Below the pieces are notes generated by a model that did not search any database, was not told where the DNA came from, and saw only the letters and a list, made by a program, of their open reading frames with translations. The translations under genes were made by a program, and so were the position numbers. Of a stretch of 64,000 nt of DNA, positions 1 to 9,355 are shown piece by piece. Source of the stretch: SHZL01 sp963815185 (GTDB lineage: Bacteria; Pseudomonadota; Gammaproteobacteria; Xanthomonadales; SZUA-36); NCBI GenBank assembly GCA_963815185.1, contig CAWFGC010000009.1:558001-622000 (forward strand). The letters are read 5' to 3'. Position 1 is the first letter of the stretch. The number at the start of each line of letters is the position of its first letter.

Positions 1-30
1 GTCATAGAAAACGGGTAACCAATATTCCAT
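1..30 (-). CDS. cydB: Cytochrome bd-type quinol oxidase subunit II, N-terminal fragment
   Basis: Only the first ten codons are inside the window (MEYWLPVFYD). The call rests on position: the ATG lies 12 bp downstream of the cydA stop on the same strand, and subunit II normally follows subunit I in an operon. A GAGG ribosome-binding sequence lies about 8 bp before the ATG. The peptide itself is too short to prove the family. An alternative in-register ATG a few bases upstream reads in a different frame and gives a less plausible start. Confidence 0.6.
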   Translation of the reverse strand, partial: MEYWLPVFYD

Positions 31-42
31 TTCGTCATGTCC

Positions 43-1395
43 TCATGGCGCGGCGGCGGCTGATCCGGCGGTATGATCAGGCACCAGGGTTTGCGACTCC
101 GCCGGCTTGGTCGACAGGTAGCGCACGGCCGCGATGTACGAGACCAGCAGAAATACATAAAGCGCCAGATACGCGGCCAGGGTGCCCAGCATGGTGCCAG
201 AGGCGTGGTCCGCCACCAGATCGCGCACACGGAGCAGGCCATCGACCATCCACGGCTGGCGGCCGATTTCAGTCACAAACCAGCCCGCAAGCACCGCCGC
301 CCAGCCCGAGAAGGTCATCCACGACAGCGTCCGCAATAGCCATCTCCCGGGTTGATGTTCTCCGCGCAACGACCAACTCGCCCACCAGGCAACCGCCAGC
401 ATCAGCAGGCCGATGCCCACCATGATCCTGAAGGACCAGAAGACAATCGCCACCGGCGGGTGAGCGCCCGGAAATTCATTCAGCCCGCGCACCTCGCCGT
501 TGACACTGTGGGTCAGGATCAAGCTGCCGGCGAACGGAACCTTCAGCGCCCAGCGAGTCGTCTTTTGTTTCTCGTCAGGCCAGCCGAACAGCACCAGCGG
601 GGCACCGTTTTCGGTTTCCCAAACCGCCTCCATCGCGGCGATCTTGGCCGGTTGGTGCTCGCGGGTATTCAGGCCATGCAGATCGCCGACAAAAATCTGC
701 AGCGGCGCCAGCACGGCTGCCAGCAGCATGCCGGCCTTCATCACTTTCCGGGTGCCGGGGCCCTCGACGCCCTTGAGCGCGCGCCAGGCGCTGACGCCGG
801 TCACCAGAAACGCGCTGGTGAGCAGTGAGGCGATCAGCATATGGGCAAGACGGTAGGGGAAAGACGGATTGAAGATCACGGCCAGCCAGCTATCGACGAA
901 AAATTCACCGTTTTCGATGTGGTAACCCGTGGGCGTCTGCATCCATGAATCCAGACTCAGTATCCAGAAAGCGGATAGGGTGGTGCCGAAGGCCACCAGG
1001 AAAGACGAAATCAGGTGCACGCGGTTGGAAACGCGGTGCCTGCCGAACAGCATGATCCCCAAAAAGGATGCTTCCAGGAAGAATGCGGTCAGCACTTCGT
1101 AACCCAACAGCGGCCCGGCAACATTACCCACCGTTTCCATGTAGCCGGGCCAGTTGGTGCCGAACTGAAAACTCATTGTGATGCCCGAAACCACGCCAAG
1201 TGCGAAGGTGAGCGCAAAAATCTTGACCCAGAAGCGATAGGCATACTCCCACAGCTTGTCGCCGCTCAGCGTGTAGCGGATACGGAAAAACAGCAGCAGC
1301 CAGCCCAGGCCAATGGTGATTGCGGGGTAGAGGATGTGAAAACTGATGTTCGCAGCGAACTGGATCCGCGCCAGCACCAGCGCATCGGGCATCAC
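43..1395 (-). CDS. cydA: Cytochrome bd-type (CioA-like) quinol oxidase subunit I
   Basis: Subunit I of a cytochrome bd oxidase, an inner-membrane enzyme that oxidises quinol and reduces oxygen to water without pumping protons. The 450-residue protein has the expected multiple membrane helices. The haem-ligand histidines are visible at residue 20 (NISFHILYP) and near 186 (YRLAHMLIAS), and the GRQPW motif sits in the C-terminal half. The stretch from about residue 99 (LEASFLGIML) is typical of the family. The protein is shorter than E. coli CydA, fitting the short Q-loop, cyanide-insensitive (CioA) subgroup; that subgroup call is inference. The cydB start follows after 12 bp. The gene is divergent from gnd across 335 bp. 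Confidence 0.95.
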   Translation of the reverse strand: MMPDALVLARIQFAANISFHILYPAITIGLGWLLLFFRIRYTLSGDKLWEYAYRFWVKIFALTFALGVVSGITMSFQFGTNWPGYMETVGNVAGPLLGYEVLTAFFLEASFLGIMLFGRHRVSNRVHLISSFLVAFGTTLSAFWILSLDSWMQTPTGYHIENGEFFVDSWLAVIFNPSFPYRLAHMLIASLLTSAFLVTGVSAWRALKGVEGPGTRKVMKAGMLLAAVLAPLQIFVGDLHGLNTREHQPAKIAAMEAVWETENGAPLVLFGWPDEKQKTTRWALKVPFAGSLILTHSVNGEVRGLNEFPGAHPPVAIVFWSFRIMVGIGLLMLAVAWWASWSLRGEHQPGRWLLRTLSWMTFSGWAAVLAGWFVTEIGRQPWMVDGLLRVRDLVADHASGTMLGTLAAYLALYVFLLVSYIAAVRYLSTKPAESQTLVPDHTAGSAAAAP

Positions 1396-1632
1396 GGCGG
1401 AGTTCCCGCGTTGCCGGCGCTTGCGGGATTCATGTCACCGTTGTCGGGGCCATTCACGACAATCTCACCATTGCGCGGGAGTGGATGAGAAGATTGTACA
1501 CGGCCTCAAAGAAATATTGGGGGTGATTGCGCCGCGGCGTCCGGCGTACACTTCATCTTCAGTGCGGCAGATCGTGCTGCCCTTGAAACTCGGAGAGGTC
1601 GCAGCCGGTCAAGAGTAGAGTTGGGGAGAGAG
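1396..1632. other. Divergent intergenic region between cydA and gnd, no gene seen
   Basis: This stretch separates the divergent cydA and gnd genes and must hold the cydA promoter. Short reading frames run through it but none has a ribosome-binding site or a recognisable product. No clear operator or riboswitch was identified. The REP-like hairpin that completes the gap is listed separately. Confidence 0.5.
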
Positions 1633-1695
1633 TTGGGGTCAGAGTAAAGTGCCAGAGTGAAACGTGTTCACTCTGGCACTTTACTCTGACCCCAA
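1633..1695. repeat. REP-like perfect 29-bp inverted repeat
   Basis: Arms 1633-1661 and 1667-1695 are perfect reverse complements around a 5-nt loop. Each arm begins TTGGGGTCAGAGTAAAG, a sequence type I associate with dispersed REP elements of gammaproteobacteria mobilised by IS200-like REP-associated transposases (from memory, not searched). It ends 35 bp before the gnd start, so its transcript would form a long hairpin in the gnd leader. It is the only copy in the window, and no transposase is nearby. Confidence 0.7.
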
Positions 1696-1730
1696 AGTCC
1701 CAATGTTCCCGCATTCAATCAGGAGGTGCT

Positions 1731-2636
1731 ATGAAACTCGGAATGATCGGATTGGGGCGTATGGGCGCGAATATGGCGCTGCGCCTGATGCGTGGCGGAC
1801 ATCACGTGGTTGGATTCGACCCAAAAGCCGAAGCGCGCAAGCAACTCGAAGACAACGGCGCTGATTCCGCGGATTCGCTGGCCGCGCTGGTGACAAAACT
1901 GCCGGCCCCGCGCGTGTTGTGGGTCATGGTGCCTTCTGGCGACATCACCGACACGACCCTGACCAATATGCTGCCCCTTCTGTCTGCCGGCGACACCGTC
2001 ATCGACGGTGGTAATTCCAATTACAAGGACACCCTGCGGCGGGCCAAAACCTTCGCCGACAGCGGTATCCACTACGTTGATTGCGGCACCAGCGGCGGCG
2101 TCTGGGGCCTGGACGAAGGCTACAGCCTGATGGTCGGCGGTGAGGACGGGGCGGTGAAAGCACTGACGCCAATATTCGAGACGTTGGCGCCGGCCAGCGA
2201 TCAGGGTTGGGGCCACGTCGGTCCCGTGGGTTCGGGGCACTTTACCAAGATGGTACATAACGGCATCGAGTATGGCTTGATGCAGTCCTATGCCGAGGGA
2301 TTTTCCATCCTGCAGCACAAGAGCGAGTTTGGTCTGGACCTGCACCAGATAGCGGAGATCTGGCGCTACGGCAGCGTGGTACGGTCCTGGCTGCTGGAGC
2401 TTACCGCGGCAGCGCTGCAAGAGAATCCCGCGATGACCGGGATCGCGCCGTATGTCGATGATTCCGGCGAAGGGCGCTGGACCGTGGCCGAGGCCATCGA
2501 CCTCGACGTGCCCGCACCGGTGATCACCTTGTCATTGCTCGAGCGGCTGCGCTCGCGGGATGCGGATTCGTATGCCGACAAGTTGCTGGCGGCGATGCGT
2601 AATCAGTTCGGCGGGCACGCGGTCAAAAAAGAATGA
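1731..2636 (+). CDS. gnd: 6-phosphogluconate dehydrogenase, decarboxylating (short form)
   Basis: Converts 6-phosphogluconate to ribulose 5-phosphate and CO2 in the oxidative pentose phosphate pathway. The 301-residue length matches the short GndA/YqeC-type enzymes rather than the 470-residue E. coli form. The N-terminus has the dinucleotide fold (GLGRMGAN, residues 7-14), then DGGNSNYKDT, and the catalytic region HFTKMVHNGIEYG near residue 175-187. The ATG follows a strong AGGAGG at 1721-1726. It overlaps pgl by 4 bp (ATGA), so the two are translationally coupled. Cofactor preference (NAD or NADP) is not resolved here. Confidence 0.95.
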   Translation: MKLGMIGLGRMGANMALRLMRGGHHVVGFDPKAEARKQLEDNGADSADSLAALVTKLPAPRVLWVMVPSGDITDTTLTNMLPLLSAGDTVIDGGNSNYKDTLRRAKTFADSGIHYVDCGTSGGVWGLDEGYSLMVGGEDGAVKALTPIFETLAPASDQGWGHVGPVGSGHFTKMVHNGIEYGLMQSYAEGFSILQHKSEFGLDLHQIAEIWRYGSVVRSWLLELTAAALQENPAMTGIAPYVDDSGEGRWTVAEAIDLDVPAPVITLSLLERLRSRDADSYADKLLAAMRNQFGGHAVKKE

Positions 2637-3373
2637 GCAACAGCGGTAGCCGGGGGGATGCTGCGACCGCCAGCGTCCGCTGGATCGGCGCCGCCGATGC
2701 CGCCGCACTGGATAAGGATGCGTGCTGTCGTATCACCACCGCAGCCGCCCGCGCCATCGAAGCGCGCGGCCGCTTCTTGATCGTATTGGCTGGAGGCAAT
2801 ACCCCGCGGGATATCTATTCCAGCCTTAGCGCTGCCCAATGCGATTGGGGGCGCTGGCACGTCTACTTCGGCGACGAGCGCTGTTTGCCACCGGACGATG
2901 CCGCGCGTAACAGCCGCATGGCGGGTGAAGCCTGGCTCGATCACGCGCCCATTCCGCGACACCAGATTCACGCCATTCCGGCTGAGTTCGGGCCGGAGGT
3001 GGCGGCGCGCGCGTATGCGGAGTTGCTGCAGCAGACCGGCGAATTCGACCTGGTGCTGCTCGGCCTGGGTGAAGACGGCCATACCGCCAGCCTGTTTCCC
3101 GGTCAGGACTGGGGCGATGCGCCGCAGGCACCGGATGTGCTGGCCGTATTGGGTGCGCCGAAGCCGCCGGCGCAACGGGTATCACTGAGCGCCGCGCGAT
3201 TGAGCCGCGCCGCTGCCGTCCTCTTCCTGGTTGCTGGCGAATCCAAGCGCGATGCGGTGGCGCAATGGCGGCTCGGTGCCGATATTCCCGCTGGCGCCAT
3301 TCGCCCGGCGGCAGGCGTCGATGTACTTGTCGAAAAGCGGCTTTTGCCAGCGAGCTTCAGATTGCAGACTTAG
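2633..3373 (+). CDS. pgl: 6-phosphogluconolactonase
   Basis: Hydrolyses 6-phosphogluconolactone to 6-phosphogluconate, the step between Zwf and Gnd. The 246-residue protein shows the family signatures VYFGDERCLPPDDAARNSRM in the middle of the N-terminal half and GLGEDGHTASLFPG around residue 142-155. The start codon overlaps the gnd stop by four bases. This orders the two genes as one transcript and completes, with zwf at 10.6-12.1 kb, the oxidative branch of the pathway. Confidence 0.95.
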   Translation: MSNSGSRGDAATASVRWIGAADAAALDKDACCRITTAAARAIEARGRFLIVLAGGNTPRDIYSSLSAAQCDWGRWHVYFGDERCLPPDDAARNSRMAGEAWLDHAPIPRHQIHAIPAEFGPEVAARAYAELLQQTGEFDLVLLGLGEDGHTASLFPGQDWGDAPQAPDVLAVLGAPKPPAQRVSLSAARLSRAAAVLFLVAGESKRDAVAQWRLGADIPAGAIRPAAGVDVLVEKRLLPASFRLQT

Positions 3374-3465
3374 CCATGTCCTGAAAGTAGACTCCTTGGT
3401 TCGGACTGGCTCCTCGATCCGCGATGCGGAAGACGCGAGAATAACGTTGCTGGAATTCACATAAT

Positions 3466-6400
3466 TCATTTCTGCCACAGGATATGTACATCTTCCAGAG
3501 GCACTACGATGTGATCGGGGCGCGCCATCAGGCGCGCGGTGTAGTCTGTTGCCGGCCTGGCCGCCGGTACGGTGGCGCGATAATCGTAACCGCCCGATGA
3601 GCCGGCCAATGGGCGAACGCGTTTCATCTCCTGCCGCACCGGGGCGCCATCCTCGATCCCATCGGCATAGATTTCCACCCTGACGGTGTCCGGGTCGAGT
3701 CCGTCGAGATAGACCTGGGCGGCAAATTCATGGTGCTCGCCCTCGGTTGTCACCTTTACTTCACCGAATCGTTGCGCGGCCCATTTGTGCTCCAGCTCGC
3801 TGTGCCATTTAACGATTTGCATGCCGATGGCGCCTTGCCCGGCCGCCCGCTCGCGGTAGGCTGAAGCTGCCGGCAGATAGTATTTCTCGGTATATTCGCG
3901 CACCGCACGGTTGCTGGAAAACTGCGGCGTCAACCGCGCCATGCTTTCCCGCATCCGCGCCACCCAGGCCCCGGGGATGCCTTGCTCGTCACGCGTATAA
4001 AACTCGGGAATCACTTGCTGTTCGAGCAGGTCATAAAGCGCCTGCGCTTCGGCGGCGTCCCAGGCGGGATCGTCGTCATGTTCCAGGCCGTCGCCCAACG
4101 CCCACCCAACTTCCGGTGAGTAGGCCTCCGCCCACCAGCCGTCCAGTTCTGACAGGTTGATGCCGCCGTTGACCAGTACTTTCATGCCGCTGGTGCCGCA
4201 TGCTTCCCAGGGGCGGCGCGGGGTATTGAGCCAGACATCCACGCCCTGCACCAAATGCTCGGTCAACAACATGTCGTAATCACTGAGGAATATGACATGC
4301 GCACGTGCTTCGGGTCTGCGAATGAACTGGATCCATTGCTGAATCAGGGCCTGACCAGCCTGGTCTTGCGGATGGGCCTTGCCGGCGATGATGAGTTGCA
4401 CCGGACGCTGCGGGTTTGTCAACAGGCGCAGCAGCCGTTGCGGGTCGTGCAGTAGCAGATTCGGTCTTTTGTAGGTGGCAAAGCGGCGGGCGAATCCCAG
4501 TGTCAGGGTATTGCAGTCAAATAGCTGCCTGGCTTGATCAACGTCTGCGGGCGGCGCCCCCGGGGTAGCCACCAGTTGCCGGGACAGGCGTTCGCGGGCG
4601 TAATCAACCAGAGACTCCGCGCCGGCCATGCGAAACTGCCAGAGATCGGCGTCGGAAACGCGGCGAATGTTCTCTTCCAGGTGATGGATTTCACCCAGCC
4701 AGCGATCTTTTCCGCAGGCGCCCGTCCAGAGATCATCGGCCGGCGCCGAATCCCAGGTCGGCATATGGACACCATTGGTCACGTGTTCGATGGGTACTTC
4801 GGCCACGGGCCAGTGTTGAAATAGGGAGGCAAACAGGTGTCTGCTGACCCTTCCGTGCAGGCTGCTGACGGCATTTGCCGCGCCGCTGCCACGCATGGCC
4901 AGGTACGCCATATTGAATGGTTCCGATGCATCCGCCGGGTTCTGGCGGCCCAGTGCAAGCAGGTCGTGCAATGTAATGCCGAGCGCTTTTTCAGCGTAAC
5001 CTCCGAGGTATTGCTCGATCAGGGCTGCGGGAAAGCGGTCAAAGCCCGCCGCCACGGCCGTGTGCGTGGTGAACAGGTTGCCGGCCCGGGTGACCGCCAA
5101 CGCAACATCGAAGTCCTGCCCGCTTTCCTGCATGAAACCGCGGGCCCGTTCCAGCACCGCAAAGGCGGCGTGGCCTTCATTCAGGTGACAGACTTCCGGC
5201 TTGATCCCGAGCGCGGCAAGCAACCGCCAGCCGCCGATGCCGAGCAACAGCTCCTGTTTGAGGCGGAGTTCCGGGCCGCCGCCATACAGCTCACTGGTTA
5301 TCCCCTGATGCGCCGGAATATTGGCCGCGTCGTTGCTGTCCAGCAGATAAAGCCTGGCGCGGCCGACCTGGGCCTGCCAGGTGCGCAGCCAGACCGAGTA
5401 ACCCGGTAAATCGATCTTGAAGCGCAACCACTCGCCATTGTCCTGGCGCAACGGCCTGATCGGCAATTGGCCGGGATCGTTGTATGGAAATAGGGCCTGC
5501 TGCGCGCCATTCTGGTCGATGACCTGGCGGAAATAGCCCTGCTGGTAGAGCAGGCCGACGCCGATCACCGGAACACCCAGGTCACTGGCGGCCTTGAGTT
5601 GATCGCCAGCCACATTACCCAGCCCGCCGGAGTAGATGGGCAAGGCTTCGCTCAACATATATTCCATACTGAAGTACGCGATACCCCCTGACAGCGCTTG
5701 CGGGTGCGCCTGCGCGAACCACGAAGGCGCTTCGGCCTCATCGCGCCTGGCTTGCACCAGGTCGTCAACGATCTTGCGAAACTCGGGATCGTCTGAGGCG
5801 CGCTCGATCTGATCGCGGGAAACCGTCTGCAAAACGCCCCAGGGATTGTGCGTCAGTTCCCATTGCACCGGATCGAGCTGCCGCCAGACCCGGTCGGTGG
5901 CATGATTCCAGCATGAGCGTAAATCCAGCGCCAACTCAGCCAGAGCATCGAAGCCCTCGACATCCGTTGGCAGCATGCCATACAGCGGGTGGCTGGCGCG
6001 GGTTGGCTGGCTCATTTCCGTTCCCGGGCGTTGTGGCGCCTGCACGGGCGCTGCCAAGGCGGCATCGACGATGCTCTGGGCTTCGCTCAGTATGCGGCTC
6101 AAATGATCCGCTCCCGCAAAGCTCTCGGCATAAATCTTGTAGATGTCTTCGGTGCCGGACGGGCGCGCCGCAAACCAGCCGCTTTTCGCCACCACTTTCA
6201 AACCGCCGATGGGGGCATCGTTTCCTGGCGCCCGGGTGAGGATATCGTCAATCTTTTCGCCCGCCAGTGCGGCGGACTGCACCTGCTCCGGTGAGAGCTG
6301 CGCCAGAGCGCGCTTTTGCTCCGGGGTCGCCGGCGCCTCGACACGATCATAAACGGGTGTGCCAAATTCACGCGTCAACTCAAGGTAGATTTCACCCGGA

Positions 6401-7698
6401 TCGCGGCCCATGCGGGCGGTGATCTCCGCCGCCAGCAAAGCCGGGACGATGCCGTCCTTGTCGGTGGTCCAGACACTGCCATCGGTGCGGACAAAGGAGG
6501 CGCCCGCGCTTTCCTCTCCGCCGAAGCCCAGCGAGCCATCGAGCAGGCCGTCGACAAACCATTTGAATCCGACCGGTACCTCGTAAAGCTTGCGGCCCAG
6601 CCTGGCGGTGACGCGGTCGATCATCTGGCTGCTCACCAGCGTCTTGCCCACTGCTGCCTCTTTGCGCCACAGCGGCCGATGCTGGAAAAGATAGAAAATG
6701 GCGACTGCAAGGTAGTGATTGGGCGGCAGCAAGCCCGCCTTCCCGCTGACGATCCCATGCCGGTCATGATCGGTATCGCAGGCGAAGGCGATGTCAAAGC
6801 GATCCTTGAGGCCGATCAGGCTTTGCATGGCGTAGGTCGAGGACGGGTCCATGCGAATCCGGCCATCCCAATCCACCGTCATGAAGCGAAACGTCGGATC
6901 GACGGCCTCGTTAACGACCGTAAGATCCAAACCATAACGCTCGGCAATCGGGCCCCAGTAATGCACCCCGGCTCCGCCCAACGGATCCACGCCCATGCGG
7001 ATGTTTGCGCTGCGAATCGCCTCCAGGTCGATGATCTGGTCGAGATCGTTGACGTAGGCCTGCACAAAGTCATGCCGGTGGGTGGTCGCGGCGCGCCGGG
7101 CCTTGGCATAGGTAAGCCTGCTTACGCCTTTCAGTCCGTTTTTCAGAAATTCGTTGGCTCTGGCTTCAATCCATCCCGTGATGTCCTTGTCCGCCGGCCC
7201 GCCGTTCGGCGGGTTGTACTTGAAGCCGCCGTCAGCGGGTGGATTGTGCGAGGGTGTGATCACGATGCCGTCGGCCAAACCCTCACTGCGCCCGCGGTTG
7301 TATTGGAGGATGGCGTGGGAAATCACCGGCGTCGGCGTGTATTCGTCCTCATCCGCGAGCATCACTTCCACCCCGTTGGCCGCCAGCACTTCGACCGCGC
7401 TGGCCAGGGCCGGCACCGACAGCGCATGCGTGTCGATACCAAGGTAGAGCGGGCCGTTGATGTCGTGCTGCTGGCGGTAATCGCAAATGGCCTGGCTGAT
7501 GGCCAGCACATGCCACTCGTTGAACGTGCCGGCAAAGGCGCAGCCGCGATGCCCGGAGGTGCCGAAGGCCACGCGCTGCTCCGGCACGGAAACGTCGGGC
7601 CGCTCGGAATAGTAGGCCGTAACCAGCTTGGCTACATCGACCAGCAAAGCCGCCGGAGCCGGCTTGCCTGCCAGCGGGCTAATGTCCATCTTTGTCAC
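3466..7698 (-). CDS. Fused phosphoglucomutase and alpha-glucan phosphorylase
   Basis: A single 1410-codon frame. Residues 1 to about 545 are a full-length alpha-D-glucose-phosphate phosphoglucomutase (FGTSGHRG, active-serine loop ITPSHNPP, metal loop DTDHDRHG, GGEESAG, ARPSGTED). Residues 562 to 1410 are a complete GT35 glucan phosphorylase of the DUF3417-containing type, ending with the PLP-lysine region GTSGMK and LDGWWAEAY. A Pro/Ala/Gln linker joins them with no stop. The phosphorylase would release glucose 1-phosphate from glycogen and the mutase would make glucose 6-phosphate. An internal ATG at 6015 (MSQPTRAS) with weak upstream GGAACGG could give a separate phosphorylase. The GTG start overlaps the pgi end by 20 bp; ATG 7689 is an alternative start. 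Confidence 0.9.
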   Translation of the reverse strand: MTKMDISPLAGKPAPAALLVDVAKLVTAYYSERPDVSVPEQRVAFGTSGHRGCAFAGTFNEWHVLAISQAICDYRQQHDINGPLYLGIDTHALSVPALASAVEVLAANGVEVMLADEDEYTPTPVISHAILQYNRGRSEGLADGIVITPSHNPPADGGFKYNPPNGGPADKDITGWIEARANEFLKNGLKGVSRLTYAKARRAATTHRHDFVQAYVNDLDQIIDLEAIRSANIRMGVDPLGGAGVHYWGPIAERYGLDLTVVNEAVDPTFRFMTVDWDGRIRMDPSSTYAMQSLIGLKDRFDIAFACDTDHDRHGIVSGKAGLLPPNHYLAVAIFYLFQHRPLWRKEAAVGKTLVSSQMIDRVTARLGRKLYEVPVGFKWFVDGLLDGSLGFGGEESAGASFVRTDGSVWTTDKDGIVPALLAAEITARMGRDPGEIYLELTREFGTPVYDRVEAPATPEQKRALAQLSPEQVQSAALAGEKIDDILTRAPGNDAPIGGLKVVAKSGWFAARPSGTEDIYKIYAESFAGADHLSRILSEAQSIVDAALAAPVQAPQRPGTEMSQPTRASHPLYGMLPTDVEGFDALAELALDLRSCWNHATDRVWRQLDPVQWELTHNPWGVLQTVSRDQIERASDDPEFRKIVDDLVQARRDEAEAPSWFAQAHPQALSGGIAYFSMEYMLSEALPIYSGGLGNVAGDQLKAASDLGVPVIGVGLLYQQGYFRQVIDQNGAQQALFPYNDPGQLPIRPLRQDNGEWLRFKIDLPGYSVWLRTWQAQVGRARLYLLDSNDAANIPAHQGITSELYGGGPELRLKQELLLGIGGWRLLAALGIKPEVCHLNEGHAAFAVLERARGFMQESGQDFDVALAVTRAGNLFTTHTAVAAGFDRFPAALIEQYLGGYAEKALGITLHDLLALGRQNPADASEPFNMAYLAMRGSGAANAVSSLHGRVSRHLFASLFQHWPVAEVPIEHVTNGVHMPTWDSAPADDLWTGACGKDRWLGEIHHLEENIRRVSDADLWQFRMAGAESLVDYARERLSRQLVATPGAPPADVDQARQLFDCNTLTLGFARRFATYKRPNLLLHDPQRLLRLLTNPQRPVQLIIAGKAHPQDQAGQALIQQWIQFIRRPEARAHVIFLSDYDMLLTEHLVQGVDVWLNTPRRPWEACGTSGMKVLVNGGINLSELDGWWAEAYSPEVGWALGDGLEHDDDPAWDAAEAQALYDLLEQQVIPEFYTRDEQGIPGAWVARMRESMARLTPQFSSNRAVREYTEKYYLPAASAYRERAAGQGAIGMQIVKWHSELEHKWAAQRFGEVKVTTEGEHHEFAAQVYLDGLDPDTVRVEIYADGIEDGAPVRQEMKRVRPLAGSSGGYDYRATVPAARPATDYTARLMARPDHIVVPLEDVHILWQK

Positions 7699-9355
7699 TT
7701 CGGCTGCGGCGGTAGCGCCGGATCAGAGCGTTGGTCGAGCTGTCGTGCTGCAGCGTGGGTTCATCTTTACTCTCGAGTTCCGGCGTCGTCCGCTGCGCCA
7801 GCACCTTGCCCAACTCGACGCCCCATTGATCGAACGAGTCGATGTTCCAGATCACCCCCTGGGTGAAGACACTGTGTTCGTAGAGTGCAATCAGCGCGCC
7901 CAGCGTGTGCGGCGTCAGCCGCTCGGCCAGCAAGGTGTTGCTCGGGCGATTGCCTTCGAACACCCGGTGCGGCGCCAGCCACTCGGGCGTGCCCTCGGCC
8001 CGGACCTCCTCTTCGGTCTTGCCGAATGCCAGCGCTTCGCTCTGGGCAAACAGGTTTGACATCAGCAGGTCGTGGTGGTGGCCGAGGGGGTTGAGGCTAT
8101 GGCAAAAGCCGATGAAGTCGCAGGGCACCAGCCGGGTTCCCTGGTGGATGAGCTGGTAGAACGAATGCTGGCCATTGGTGCCGGGTTCGCCCCAATAGAT
8201 CGGCCCGGTTTGATAATCGACGCGTTTGCCGTCCAGCGTGACGTGCTTGCCGTTGCTTTCCATGGTCAATTGCTGCAGATAGGCCGGGAAGCGCTTCAGG
8301 TATTGCTCGTAAGGCAAAACCGCTACCGTTTCGGCGCCGAGAAAGTCACTGTTCCATATCGCCAGCAGCCCCATCAATACGGGCAGATTTTGTTCCAGGG
8401 GCGCGCTGCGGAAATGCTTGTCCATGGCATGAAACCCCGCCAGCATCGCGTGAAAATGCTCGGGACCGATGGCCAGCATGGTGGAAAGGCCGATGGCGGA
8501 GTCCATCGAGTAGCGCCCGCCGACCCAGTCCCAGAAACCGAACATGTTGGCGGTATCGATGCCGAAAGCGGCAACGGCGTCGCTATTGGTCGAGACCGCG
8601 ACGAAATGCCTGCCCACGGCTTTGTCGTCGGCCAGTTTGCGCAGGCACCAGTCGCGTGCGGTATGGGCATTGGTCAATGTTTCCAGCGTCGTGAACGTCT
8701 TCGAACAGATGATGAACAGGGTCTCTTCCGGTTCGAGATCGCGCACGGCCTCGGCGAAATCGGTGCCGTCCACGTTCGAGACAAAGCGGAACGTCAAGTC
8801 GCGCTGGCTGTAATGACGCAATGCCTCAAAAGCCATCACCGGGCCCAGATCGGAGCCGCCGATACCGATATTGATGATATGGCGAATGGGCTTGCCCGTG
8901 TGTCCGCGCCACTGGCCGCTGCGAACCTGCCGCGAAAAATCCGCCATGCGCTTCAGGACAGCCTGAATTTCAGGTATCACATCGGCGCCATCGACCACCA
9001 GCTCTGCCGTCGCGGGCGCGCGCAGCGCCGTGTGCAGCACCGCACGCTTTTCCGTTGCATTGATCTGCTCGCCCTGGAACATCGCCTCGATGCGCTCCTT
9101 GAGGCCACATTCCCCGGCCAGCCGCACCAGTAGCTGCAAGGTTTCGTCGCTAACCCGGTTCTTCGAATAATCGAGGTAAATGCCGGCGGCATCCGCGCTG
9201 AGGCGTTCGCCGCGGCGCGGATCGTCGGCGAAGAGTTGCCGCAGGTGCAGTTTGCTCATGGCTGCACAGTGCGTTTCAAGCGCCTTCCAGGCCGGCCGTG
9301 CCGTCAATGCCGGTGGCCCCGCCGGTCTGCGCTTGTTGCGGCCGGCTGAGTTCAT
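7679..9355 (-). CDS. pgi: Glucose-6-phosphate isomerase
   Basis: Interconverts glucose 6-phosphate and fructose 6-phosphate. Family signatures are clear: LDYSKNR near the N-terminus, IGIGGSDLGP, ICSKTFTTLET, and the C-terminal FDQWGVELGK region. I start it at ATG 9355, which overlaps the tal stop by one base (TGATG), giving about 558 residues that align in length with other isomerases. The longer frame reaching 9418 would add 21 residues encoded inside tal without family similarity. The overlap with tal upstream and the phosphoglucomutase fusion downstream makes a coupled tal-pgi-pgm/glgP operon. Confidence 0.95.
   Translation of the reverse strand: MNSAGRNKRRPAGPPALTARPAWKALETHCAAMSKLHLRQLFADDPRRGERLSADAAGIYLDYSKNRVSDETLQLLVRLAGECGLKERIEAMFQGEQINATEKRAVLHTALRAPATAELVVDGADVIPEIQAVLKRMADFSRQVRSGQWRGHTGKPIRHIINIGIGGSDLGPVMAFEALRHYSQRDLTFRFVSNVDGTDFAEAVRDLEPEETLFIICSKTFTTLETLTNAHTARDWCLRKLADDKAVGRHFVAVSTNSDAVAAFGIDTANMFGFWDWVGGRYSMDSAIGLSTMLAIGPEHFHAMLAGFHAMDKHFRSAPLEQNLPVLMGLLAIWNSDFLGAETVAVLPYEQYLKRFPAYLQQLTMESNGKHVTLDGKRVDYQTGPIYWGEPGTNGQHSFYQLIHQGTRLVPCDFIGFCHSLNPLGHHHDLLMSNLFAQSEALAFGKTEEEVRAEGTPEWLAPHRVFEGNRPSNTLLAERLTPHTLGALIALYEHSVFTQGVIWNIDSFDQWGVELGKVLAQRTTPELESKDEPTLQHDSSTNALIRRYRRSRSDKDGH

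Noticed and set aside
1633..1695. Reading the long hairpin as a rho-independent terminator
   Set aside because: It lies upstream of gnd between divergent genes, has no T-tract, and its arm sequence fits a REP element better.
6316..7866. 516-codon plus-strand reading frame opposite the phosphoglucomutase part
   Set aside because: It is the complement of a clearly conserved gene, low in recognisable motifs and rich in His/Arg/Gln as GC-rich antisense frames are.
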